Origin: an uncultured Ktedonobacteraceae bacterium
Lineage (GTDB): Bacteria > Chloroflexota > Ktedonobacteria > Ktedonobacterales > Ktedonobacteraceae
NCBI GenBank assembly: GCA_955652655.1
Contig: CATPCK010000061.1
Span: 1-14,399, forward strand
Reading direction: 5' to 3'
DNA length: 14,399 bases
Within the stretch, counting starts at the first letter, position 1; the number at the start of each line of letters is the position of its first letter. A program made the position numbers and the translations under genes. This document shows positions 8,241-14,399 of the stretch, in pieces. The notes below the pieces were generated by a model, which saw only the letters and a list, made by a program, of their open reading frames with translations, had not been told where the DNA came from and ran no database searches.

Positions 8241-8265
8241 GTAGGGTTGACCCTTGCGGTCAACC
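8241..8265 (+). repeat. REP-like palindrome (copy c)
   Basis: GTAG (8241-8244), stem GGTTGACC (8245-8252) with GGTCAACC (8258-8265), loop CTTGC. Relative to copy b, two stem positions changed on both arms so that pairing is kept. A further imperfect hairpin follows at 8270-8300 (GGGGCCG with CGGTCCCC, one bulge). Confidence 0.8.
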
Positions 8266-8521
8266 TGGAGGGGCCGGGCGTGAGCTTGCTTGCGGTCCCC
8301 CCGCTCCTCCCATCCACTCCTTCCCCTTTCTCATCCCACACAAAGAAATAGAATAGGAATGAAATACTAACAAGGAGCCGCAAATGACCAACAGCTTCAT
8401 CACCGTCATTCCCACCGATCGCCAGCATAAACTCTGCAAATCCAAAACATTTATGTCGCACTTTCCGACACATTTCCCCAAAAATCCATCGCTGCAACTC
8501 TTGATGAATGTCCTATTTCCC

Positions 8522-8550
8522 TTGTATCAAACCTATCCTTGTGATACAAT
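8522..8550 (+). promoter_or_regulatory. Predicted promoter of the MBL-hydrolase gene with overlapping inverted repeat
   Basis: TTGTAT (8522-8527) and TACAAT (8545-8550) are spaced by 17 bases and form a sigma-70-type promoter; a TATAAT at 8550-8555 is an alternative -10. The same boxes belong to a perfect 8-bp inverted repeat, TTGTATCA (8522-8529) and TGATACAA (8542-8549), with a 12-base spacer. This is a plausible operator for a dimeric repressor. Confidence 0.55.
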
Positions 8551-8554
8551 ATAA

Positions 8555-8584
8555 TTCGGGCGAGGACATAGGTCCCCGCCCGAA
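8555..8584 (+). repeat. 30-base palindrome in the MBL-hydrolase leader (REP-like, copy d)
   Basis: TTCGGGCG (8555-8562) pairs with CGCCCGAA (8577-8584). Inside, GGAC pairs with GTCC around loop ATAG, with one A/C mismatch. It begins where transcription from the upstream promoter should start, 26 bases before the ATG. It resembles the REP stems but lacks GTAG. Confidence 0.65.
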
Positions 8585-8610
8585 CTTATGAGAAAAGCGA
8601 ATACTAATAT

Positions 8611-9258
8611 ATGGAAATTCTCTGGCTTGGCCACTCCTGTTTCCAGTTACGTGGCAAGAACGTTACTCTGATTACCGACCCGTTTTCCCCTCAGCTAGGC
8701 TACTCGCTGGGCAAGGTCAATGCCCCTATCGTCACCATCAGCCATAACCATGATGGGCATAATTATACCCAGGGCGTGGGCGGCAACCCGCGTGTTGTGC
8801 GCGGCCCCGGCGAATATGAGATTAGCGATGTGCTGATCACAGGCGTAGCCTCCTACCACGATAATAAACGTGGGCAAGAACGTGGCCGGAACACGATCTA
8901 TGTCATTCACATAGATGACCTGGTTGTCTGTCACCTGGGCGACCTGGGGCATACCCTGCAGGAAGAACAGCTGGAAGAAGTTGCTGATGCCGATATCCTT
9001 ATGATACCAATCGGCGGCCATAACACCATCAATGCAACAGAGGCGGCTGAGGTGATTAGCCAGGTTGAGCCGCGTATCATCATTCCCATGCATTACCGCA
9101 CCCCGGTGGTAGAAGGAAAGCGTGATGCCCTCGACCCCCTTGACAAGTTCTGCCGTGAAATGGGGGTCGACATGATGAACACGCAGCCAAAACTCGTTGT
9201 CACCCGTAATAATCTACCCGCGGAAACGCAGGTGGTAATTCTAACCCACCGGGCCTAG
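8611..9258 (+). CDS. MBL-fold metallo-hydrolase, UlaG-like (COG2220 type)
   Basis: A 215-residue cytosolic protein of the metallo-beta-lactamase fold, closest in style to UlaG/COG2220 hydrolases (the type enzyme is L-ascorbate-6-phosphate lactonase). Visible motifs: GHSCF (residues 7-11), TDPF (22-25), the metal site SHNHDGHN (44-51: His45, His47, His50), VCHLGDLGH with a bridging Asp, IPIGG, and IPMHYRT with a late His. In the classical HxHxDH box the Asp before the last His is Gly49 here, with an Asp one place earlier, so metal binding may differ. The natural substrate is unknown. MEILWLGHSCF is a typical N-terminus of the family, so the ATG is likely right despite a poor ribosome site. The gene is driven by its own promoter and precedes pyrG. 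Confidence 0.85.
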   Translation: MEILWLGHSCFQLRGKNVTLITDPFSPQLGYSLGKVNAPIVTISHNHDGHNYTQGVGGNPRVVRGPGEYEISDVLITGVASYHDNKRGQERGRNTIYVIHIDDLVVCHLGDLGHTLQEEQLEEVADADILMIPIGGHNTINATEAAEVISQVEPRIIIPMHYRTPVVEGKRDALDPLDKFCREMGVDMMNTQPKLVVTRNNLPAETQVVILTHRA

Positions 9259-9269
9259 CCGCTAGGCCC
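9251..9269 (+). terminator. Hairpin overlapping the MBL-hydrolase stop codon
   Basis: GGGCCTAG (9251-9258) and CTAGGCCC (9262-9269) form a perfect 8-bp stem with a CCG loop; the left arm contains the stop codon TAG. It could end or stabilise the transcript, but there is no T-run, so a rho-independent terminator is not certain. Confidence 0.4.
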
Positions 9270-9278
9270 CGTAAACGT

Positions 9279-9330
9279 GTAGGGGCGGGAGAGGTGTGGA
9301 GAAGGGTGGGGACCCTTGTGGTCGCCCGCC
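9279..9330 (+). repeat. REP-like composite element (copy e)
   Basis: GTAG (9279-9282) is followed by GGCGGG (9284-9289), which pairs with CCCGCC (9325-9330). Between them lies a second small hairpin, GACC (9311-9314), loop CTTGT, GGTC (9320-9323), which copies the interior of elements b and c. It looks like one REP enlarged by, or fused to, part of another. Confidence 0.6.
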
Positions 9331-9336
9331 AGGCCC

Positions 9337-9405
9337 CATTAAATTTAATGCTTATGTAGGTTGTCCTGGAGAACCTCGAAACAATGTAGCGCGTAGAGGT
9401 TCTTC
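9337..9405 (+). promoter_or_regulatory. Palindrome and leader hairpin upstream of pyrG
   Basis: A perfect 14-base palindrome CATTAAATTTAATG (9337-9350) is followed by an inverted repeat AGAACCTC (9370-9377) / GAGGTTCT (9396-9403), extendable by two pairs, and then a pyrimidine-rich tail TCTTTGT. This could be an operator plus an attenuator-type terminator for pyrG, or the end of the preceding transcript. No promoter between them is clear enough to call. Confidence 0.35.
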
Positions 9406-9463
9406 TTTGTAGTGTAGCACAGCGCCTTATGTACTACGGCAAAGTTCCGGGTAAGGGGGTCAA

Positions 9464-11200
9464 ATGTCTAAATATATCTTTGTTACTGGCGGTGTGGCAT
9501 CCTCCGTGGGGAAGGGAATCAGTGTCGCCTCGCTGGGACGTTTATTGAAAAACCGTGGGATCTCTGTCTCTATTATGAAACTGGACCCCTATATTAATGT
9601 TGATCCCGGTACGATGTCGCCCTATCAACATGGCGAAGTCTTTGTGACCGATGATGGCGCGGAGACCGACCTCGACCTGGGTCACTACGAACGCTTCACG
9701 GATGAGCCGTCCTATCAGGCCAACAACGTGACCACGGGCCAGGTCTACGCCTCCGTCATCGGTAAAGAGCGCCGTGGTGAGTACCTTGGTGGCACCATTC
9801 AGGTCATTCCGCACATCACGAACGAAATCAAAGAGCGCATGCACGCTGTTGCCCGCCGCTCCGATGCCGACGTGGTAATCGTGGAGGTTGGCGGCACCGT
9901 TGGCGATATCGAGGGCGAGCCATACCTGGAAGCTATCCGCCAGATGCGCAAAGACGTGGGACGCACCAACGTGCTCTACCTGCACGTAACCCTTCTCCCC
10001 TTTATTGGGGCGACAAAAGAATTGAAAACCAAGCCCACTCAACACAGTGTCAAAGAACTCCTGCGCGTCGGCATCCAACCGGATGTCATCCTCTGTCGCT
10101 CCGACTATCCCATGACCGACGAACTGCGCGAAAAAATCGCCCTGTTCTGTAATATTGAGGCCAGGGCTGTCGTCCCCATGCTGACCGCCGAGACGATCTA
10201 TGAAGTGCCGTTGATCCTGGAAGAGGCAGGCCTGGGCGAGTACATGGTGCAGGAGCTTGGTCTGCCACACCGGGAACCCCACATGCAAGAATGGCGCGAG
10301 CTGGTAGAAAAGATCAAACGTCCCCGTCCTGAATTGACCATCGGCCTTATTGGGAAATACGTCGAACTCCATGACGCCTACTTGTCCGTCGCGGAATCGC
10401 TGCGTCACGCGGGCTGGTATAACGACGTGGATATCAATATTAAGTGGATCAACTCCGAAGCCCTCGATGAAATGGGTGAAGGCGCTACCGAGGTCCTCGA
10501 AGCTCTTGATGGCATCGTGGTACCGGGCGGTTTTGGTCATCGCGGTATCGAAGGAAAGATTAAGGCGGCAAACTTCGCTCGTCGTATGAAAAAACCATAC
10601 CTGGGGCTCTGCCTGGGCATGCAGGTGGCCGTCGTCGAGTTCGCCCGCAATGTGCTGGGGCTTGAAGGCGCCAACAGCACAGAATTTGATCCGCAGACCC
10701 CCTATCCCGTCATCGATCTGATGAACACACAACGCCAGGTGGCCGATAAAGGCGGTACCATGCGCCTGGGCAACTGGGTCTGCTGCCTCACTCCCGGTAC
10801 AAAAGCCTACCAGGCCTATGGTGAACCTATTGTCTTTGAGCGTCATCGCCATCGCTACGAGTTCAATAATGAATATCGCAAGCGCATGGAGACGCGTGGT
10901 GTAATCGTCAGTGGCCGCTCCGCCGATAATAGCCTGGTCGAGATCATAGAGTTGGCGGACCATCCCTGGTTTGTGGCCTCTCAGTTTCATCCAGAGTTTA
11001 AGAGCCGTCCCAATCGTCCACATCCCCTGTTCCGCGATTTCATCGGAACGGCTGCTCGCCTGGCAAAAGAGGCTAACGCGAAAATAGAGCAGGAAGTGGG
11101 TGTTGGCACAGGTACGCGTAGCGTCTTCGGGCCAGCACAGTTGGAGGACCACTCCAACTCCCATAGCGCAGCCCAGACAGACGTTCGCATCGAGAAATAA
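9464..11200 (+). CDS. pyrG: CTP synthase (glutamine-hydrolysing)
   Basis: CTP synthase makes CTP from UTP, ATP and glutamine, the last step of pyrimidine nucleotide synthesis, in the cytosol. The N-terminal synthetase domain starts with KYIFVTGGVASSVGKG (P-loop-like ATP site) and includes KLDPYINVDPGTMSPYQHGEVFV and DDGAETDLDLGHYERF, the UTP/Mg region. The C-terminal class I glutaminase domain has GGFGHRG (oxyanion-hole region), GLCLGMQ with nucleophile Cys383, and HPEF with His509 and Glu511, completing the triad. At 578 residues it is about 30 longer than usual; the extra part is a polar tail after PHPLFRDFIG. AAGGGGGT a few bases before the ATG is a good ribosome site. The CBS/MgtE_N gene starts 2 bases after the stop, so the two are probably one operon. 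Confidence 0.97.
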   Translation: MSKYIFVTGGVASSVGKGISVASLGRLLKNRGISVSIMKLDPYINVDPGTMSPYQHGEVFVTDDGAETDLDLGHYERFTDEPSYQANNVTTGQVYASVIGKERRGEYLGGTIQVIPHITNEIKERMHAVARRSDADVVIVEVGGTVGDIEGEPYLEAIRQMRKDVGRTNVLYLHVTLLPFIGATKELKTKPTQHSVKELLRVGIQPDVILCRSDYPMTDELREKIALFCNIEARAVVPMLTAETIYEVPLILEEAGLGEYMVQELGLPHREPHMQEWRELVEKIKRPRPELTIGLIGKYVELHDAYLSVAESLRHAGWYNDVDINIKWINSEALDEMGEGATEVLEALDGIVVPGGFGHRGIEGKIKAANFARRMKKPYLGLCLGMQVAVVEFARNVLGLEGANSTEFDPQTPYPVIDLMNTQRQVADKGGTMRLGNWVCCLTPGTKAYQAYGEPIVFERHRHRYEFNNEYRKRMETRGVIVSGRSADNSLVEIIELADHPWFVASQFHPEFKSRPNRPHPLFRDFIGTAARLAKEANAKIEQEVGVGTGTRSVFGPAQLEDHSNSHSAAQTDVRIEK

Positions 11201-11202
11201 TC

Positions 11203-12495
11203 ATGATATTCTTGAGTCAACTGCTTGGCGCCCCCGTGGAAGACCTCCAGGGTGCGCGAGTAGCTAAAATTGTAGATGTTACAGTAGAGCTGGCGCAGGT
11301 TAGCCAGCCTGGACCTATCTTCCCTCGTGCCTTGATAGTCGAGGGCCAGGCGGACCAGCGCTGGGAAATACCTACCGACGCTGTAGAATGGCGCGACAGT
11401 ATCCTGCGACTCCGCCTCCCAATCGAGCAATTTCCCCTCAGCCCGACAGAGAAATCGCCGCAAGAGGTAAGCCTGGCAGAGGATGTACTCGATAAGCAAG
11501 TTATCGATATCGCGCGTAAAAAAGCGGTGCGCGTCAATGACGTCTGCCTCGGTGATAATTGGCAGTTGCTGGGTATTGATAACAGTACCCTCGGCCTTGT
11601 GCGCCGCCTTGCTCCTAACTGGCTGTTAGGTACAAAGAACAGGCCCACCTCTACAAATTTGATTCCGTGGGAGCAGATTGAACTCATCGGCTTGCAACGC
11701 CAGACAGAGGTTGAAGCGCCCATCATGCGCCCCGCGTCATCCCAGCCTCAGAGCGGTCATCTCGCCGAAATGCATCCTGCCGACATCGCCGAAATAGTGC
11801 ATCAATTGACGCCTGGCCAGGGTGCGCGGCTGATTGAAAGGCTGGACGACGAAACAGCCGCCGACGCTATGGAGGAGATCGATACGGAGCGGCAGCGCCA
11901 GATCCTTGAGAATATCCAGGCCGACCGTGCCGCCGACATATTAGAAGCCATGGGGCCGGACGAGGCCGCTGATTTACTTTCCCAATTGCCAGAGGAGCGC
12001 GCCCAGGAACTTCTGGGACTGATGAAGCGAGAAGAGTCAGAAGATGTACAGGAGCTCCTGGAATATGAAGCAGACACCGCCGGCGGCCTTATGACAACTG
12101 ATTATGTTGCTCTGAACCAGGCGAGTAATGTTGCCCAGGCACTGGAGTCGATACGTACCAATATCCAGGAGCACGATATACGTGTCACCTACGTCTACAG
12201 TCTTGCCGAAGAAACCCCGGACGAGTGTTCGTTGTTGGGCCTGGTCTCACTGTGGGACCTGCTCGTGGCGCCTCCCACACAGTCCCTGCAGGAACTGATG
12301 GAGATTGACCTGGTTACCGTACAGCCCGCTACAGATGCTCGCACCGTCGCTCAGATCATGGCAAAGTATAATCTCCTGGCCGTACCCGTGGTGAGCCAGG
12401 ATAATAATATCCTTGAAGGAGTCGTCACAGTCGATGATGCCCTGGATGTTTTGCTACCTGCCGATAAGCGGCGCAAACCCACACGCATGTACTGA
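11203..12495 (+). CDS. Soluble PRC-barrel / MgtE_N / CBS-domain protein
   Basis: A 430-residue protein with no membrane segment. Two PRC-barrel-like modules come first (about 1-75, with 'LQGARVAKIVDVTVE', and about 95-170, with 'VNDVCLGDNWQLLGID'). Then comes an MgtE N-terminal superhelical domain (about 186-290: LAEMHPADIAEIV, LDDETAADAMEEID, MGPDEAADLLSQLPEE). A CBS pair (about 293-425) follows, introduced by DTAGGLMTTDYVAL and ending with ...VVTVDDALDVL. In MgtE the same MgtE_N-CBS part senses Mg2+ and gates the channel; here the channel domain is absent. Proteins of this design often sit beside a separate divalent-metal transporter such as Nramp, but none is seen here. It starts 2 bases after pyrG stops, with no good ribosome site, so translational coupling is likely. 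A role as a metal- or nucleotide-responsive regulator is inferred. Confidence 0.85.
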   Translation: MIFLSQLLGAPVEDLQGARVAKIVDVTVELAQVSQPGPIFPRALIVEGQADQRWEIPTDAVEWRDSILRLRLPIEQFPLSPTEKSPQEVSLAEDVLDKQVIDIARKKAVRVNDVCLGDNWQLLGIDNSTLGLVRRLAPNWLLGTKNRPTSTNLIPWEQIELIGLQRQTEVEAPIMRPASSQPQSGHLAEMHPADIAEIVHQLTPGQGARLIERLDDETAADAMEEIDTERQRQILENIQADRAADILEAMGPDEAADLLSQLPEERAQELLGLMKREESEDVQELLEYEADTAGGLMTTDYVALNQASNVAQALESIRTNIQEHDIRVTYVYSLAEETPDECSLLGLVSLWDLLVAPPTQSLQELMEIDLVTVQPATDARTVAQIMAKYNLLAVPVVSQDNNILEGVVTVDDALDVLLPADKRRKPTRMY

Positions 12496-12578
12496 TATCC
12501 ATCATCCCTTTCTTTCTCACGAAAGATTACCGCCCTTCAGCTTCACTAGCTACATTATAAAGACAGGGTAGGATAGTT

Positions 12579-12776
12579 ATGGAACAGAAAACGAGTCTGC
12601 AACAGCATGCCCCTTTCATTCTTTCATTGGATGTTGGCACCTCTTCAACTCGCGCTTTGCTGTTCGCTGCCAATGGAGACGCGGTACCGGGAATTCAGGC
12701 CCAGGAAACCTATGAACTTACCCTGTCGAACGATGGAGAGGTCTCGGTTGATGCCGATAAACTCGTTTCTGAGTAA
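12579..12776 (+). pseudogene. FGGY carbohydrate kinase (gluconokinase-like), N-terminal fragment
   Basis: A frame of 65 codons encodes the start of an FGGY sugar kinase. FILSLDVGTSSTRALLF (about 13-29) is the first phosphate-binding motif of the actin-like ATPase fold, followed by a gluconokinase-like TYELTLSNDGEVSVDADKLVSE. Complete members have about 500 residues, so nearly 90% is missing, including the sugar site and the second ATP motif. The start (ATG, with AGGATAG upstream) looks intact, so the gene was probably cut by deletion or recombination at about 12770-12785. What follows is unrelated (beta-propeller debris, then the monooxygenase gene). A functional product is unlikely. Confidence 0.75.
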
Positions 12777-12779
12777 GTC

Positions 12780-12863
12780 GTACTGAGATGGGCGACCATC
12801 TCGAACGACATGGTATATGTTGGCAGTACCAATACCAATCTCTACGCTCTGATCTCTAACTTG
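12780..12863 (+). pseudogene. Remnant of a PQQ-type beta-propeller protein (one blade)
   Basis: In the frame from 12780, following directly on the kinase fragment, the DNA reads VLRWATIS and then NDMVYVGSTNTNLYAL. The motif 'vYvGs.d.nLYAL' is the signature of a PQQ/pyrrolo-quinoline-quinone-like propeller blade. The frame ends at TAG shortly after, running into the 3' end of the convergent monooxygenase gene. It has no start codon and no neighbouring blades. I read it as the last blade of a lost gene; the match is short, so confidence is moderate. Confidence 0.4.
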
Positions 12864-14399
12864 CTAACCTTTGTGTAGTAATCTCTGGAAAGCCGATACA
12901 AACATATCAGCCTTCTCTTCTCTAAAAACACCGAGGATGTAGCGGTCAGGGCGAACAACAACGAACAGATCCCGGTAGTTGGCCAGAAAATCTGTATCAT
13001 TTGATTGCACCACCATTAGGGGTGTGTTACCTATCCTCAACGACTCATTCGCTTCGTTGTGAGAACACTCCCTGTACATAGAGTCGTATCCCTCTTTTCG
13101 AGGAATGCCAGGCTGTATACACACAAACCGCGCTCCCAGCCGTTCCCAGAAATCGGTTTTCATCGTGGCAAAAGCCTTCTTGGGATTGTGGTGGAAACGC
13201 AGTAATGCAAAACCCGGTCCCAGTACTTCGTCAAGCAGGACACACTGTCCCTCGGTTGTTGTCACTTTTGGTTGAGACAGCATCCGACCTGCTATCGTTC
13301 GATTTTTTCTATCTGTATTGAAGAGCAAGAAACCCGTTTTGTATGTTGGCTGTGGCTTGATACGTGCCTCAGTCAAAAATTCTCGGATGACAGATACCCC
13401 GTTGAGCAAGTGGAATAAAATATCACGACAGTAGGCCAGTGGCTTGCTCGTTGACATAACAATATTGCCCAGCAAAGAGGAGAAACGGATCATCTGCGCT
13501 ACATGCCTGTGCCGTTCTTCGTGATAGGTATCGAGCAAGCGATCACTTGCCAGCCCATGTAATACCATCGCCAGTTTCCAGGACAGGTTATGTGCGTCAC
13601 GCAGCCCGCTATTCAACCCTTGACCCCCAAAAGGGGGCATCATATGGGCTGCGTCCCCCAATAAGAACACGCGCCCCTTTGAGAAGCTCTGTGCAATTGT
13701 CGAGTGGAAGGTATAGACTGTCCGGCGTATAATCTTGGAGCGAGGAGACCCACCCGCCTGCTTGATCATTGCGGCAATGCTCTCTGTCCTTAAGAGGTCC
13801 TTCTCAATCTCCCCTGGTAGCAGCATAAATTCCCAGCGCCTGCCATTATGAGGCGATGGAACGGTCACAGTCGGCCGACTCGGATTACAGAAAAACATGG
13901 CTCTGTAGGGGCGAGATTTATCCTCGCCCTCGTCCGAAATTACATCGACCACCAGCCATTTCTGCGCAAAGGTCGTACCTTTCATGGGAATATTCAGCAT
14001 GCGCCGGATGGTACTTCTGCCGCCATCACAGGCCAGGAGATAGTTGCACCTGATTTTTTGCAGCATTCCAGAGGGTGTACGGAGAGTGACAATGACAGCG
14101 CTCTCGGTTTGTTCAAATGATTCAACTGTGTGCTGAAATAGTACGTTGACACACGTAAAACGCTGAAGCCCCTCGAGGAGAGTTGCCTCGAACTCGGGCT
14201 GGTTAAATGTGGAGATCAGCGAGTACCCATTTCTCTTGCTTGATGGCTCCACCTTTGCAAGCAAACGCCCTGCCGAAACGTAATGGGCATTGATACCTGA
14301 TAAAACGCTCTTGCTCACCGCGCTGCTTAAACCCATAGCCTGGCAAATACGCAAACCTTCATCATCAAGTGAGATAGCTTTGGGGTAGTCGCTCAAAGA
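12864..14399 (-). CDS. FAD-dependent aromatic monooxygenase (MhpA/PHBH-type), partial
   Basis: A flavin hydroxylase of the p-hydroxybenzoate-hydroxylase/MhpA type; these use NAD(P)H and O2 to hydroxylate phenolic rings or related compounds in the cytosol. The window holds about 511 codons; the frame runs off the right edge, so the N-terminal GxGxxG dinucleotide motif is outside. Visible: DYPKAISLDDEGLR near the edge, the DG motif CDGGRSTIRRML, VVDVISD ... FFCNPSRPTVTVPSPHNGRRWEFMLLPGE as in MhpA-like enzymes, and the GD motif GRVFLLGDAAHMMPPFGGQGLNSGLRDAHNLSWKL contacting FAD. A thioredoxin-like C-terminal part ends in FVVVRPDRYILGVF. A REP-like palindrome lies inside the gene (13905-13929) and supplies about nine residues (GEDKSRPYR) just before the FFCNP block. 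The TTG at 14396 should not be taken as the start. The substrate is unknown. Confidence 0.88.
   Translation of the reverse strand, partial: SLSDYPKAISLDDEGLRICQAMGLSSAVSKSVLSGINAHYVSAGRLLAKVEPSSKRNGYSLISTFNQPEFEATLLEGLQRFTCVNVLFQHTVESFEQTESAVIVTLRTPSGMLQKIRCNYLLACDGGRSTIRRMLNIPMKGTTFAQKWLVVDVISDEGEDKSRPYRAMFFCNPSRPTVTVPSPHNGRRWEFMLLPGEIEKDLLRTESIAAMIKQAGGSPRSKIIRRTVYTFHSTIAQSFSKGRVFLLGDAAHMMPPFGGQGLNSGLRDAHNLSWKLAMVLHGLASDRLLDTYHEERHRHVAQMIRFSSLLGNIVMSTSKPLAYCRDILFHLLNGVSVIREFLTEARIKPQPTYKTGFLLFNTDRKNRTIAGRMLSQPKVTTTEGQCVLLDEVLGPGFALLRFHHNPKKAFATMKTDFWERLGARFVCIQPGIPRKEGYDSMYRECSHNEANESLRIGNTPLMVVQSNDTDFLANYRDLFVVVRPDRYILGVFREEKADMFVSAFQRLLHKG
13905..13929 (+). repeat. REP-like palindrome inside the monooxygenase gene (copy f)
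   Basis: GTAG (13905-13908), stem GGGCGAG (13909-13915) with CTCGCCC (13923-13929), loop ATTTATC. The TGTAGGGGCG head equals that of copies a, b and e. The element lies antisense to the gene and keeps its reading frame open. Confidence 0.8.

Larger units (their letters stand above)
8095..8610. other. Gene-poor spacer with tandem hairpins and a promoter
   Basis: This 516-base gap between the divergent VOC and MBL-hydrolase genes has no convincing gene. The frames on the minus strand that cross it (up to 139 codons) run through the repeats and lack recognisable domains. It holds a run of three hairpins at 8207-8300, an ordinary stretch at about 8300-8520, the promoter with inverted repeat at 8522-8550, and a long palindrome at 8555-8584. 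Confidence 0.7.

Noticed and set aside
8078..8497. 139-codon minus-strand frame in the spacer before the MBL-hydrolase gene
   Set aside because: It runs through three hairpin repeats and overlaps the VOC gene start; no domain seen.
9542..11164. 540-codon open frame antisense to pyrG
   Set aside because: It mirrors pyrG codon structure, has no recognisable domain, and pyrG itself is certain.
1..14399. CRISPR array, tRNA, rRNA or insertion sequence with transposase
   Set aside because: I saw no regularly spaced identical repeats, no tRNA-like cloverleaf and no transposase motif in any frame.

Overview
The window looks like a chromosomal segment of a Chloroflexota bacterium, most likely of class Ktedonobacteria. 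This is inferred from the style of the proteins (secreted RHS/YD-repeat wall protein, UlaG-like MBL hydrolase next to pyrG, a soluble PRC/MgtE_N/CBS protein), moderate-to-high GC content, and many short GTAG-headed palindromes. No 16S or other taxonomic marker is present, so the placement is tentative.

Layout. 1-281 (minus) is the N-terminus of an FtsX/MacB-type ABC permease that runs off the left edge. 367-1140 and 1124-1357 (minus) are an SGNH-hydrolase lipoprotein and secG, which share a promoter at 1417-1445. 1440-6143 (plus) is a large secreted RHS/YD-repeat protein that is broken three times: it has no recognisable start codon, it has a +1 frameshift near 3070, and its 3' end is cut off before the RHS core is closed. 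At about 6140 it is joined, out of frame, to a 5'-truncated barstar-like immunity gene. Two intact small genes follow: an Imm50-family immunity protein (6625-7020) and an unrecognised 138-residue protein (7112-7528). This segment reads as the eroded end of a polymorphic-toxin locus that has lost its toxin tip but kept a bank of immunity genes.

The rest is more ordinary. 7693-8094 (minus) is a VOC/glyoxalase-like protein. 8095-8610 is a gene-poor spacer with tandem hairpins and a good promoter whose -35 and -10 boxes lie in an inverted repeat. 8611-9258 is an MBL-fold hydrolase. 9464-11200 is pyrG (CTP synthase), followed after 2 bases by a PRC-barrel/MgtE_N/CBS protein (11203-12495). 12579-12863 holds gene debris: the first 65 codons of an FGGY sugar kinase joined to what looks like one blade of a PQQ-type beta-propeller. 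12864-14399 (minus) is most of an aromatic-ring FAD monooxygenase, cut by the right edge.

A second theme is a family of REP-like elements: GTAG followed by a GC-rich hairpin, at 324, 7618, 8241, 9279 and 13905, with degenerate relatives nearby. Two copies differ by paired compensatory changes in the stem, and one copy lies in frame inside the monooxygenase gene. Their form matches REPs mobilised by REP-associated tyrosine transposases (TnpA_REP/RAYT), although no such transposase is in the window.
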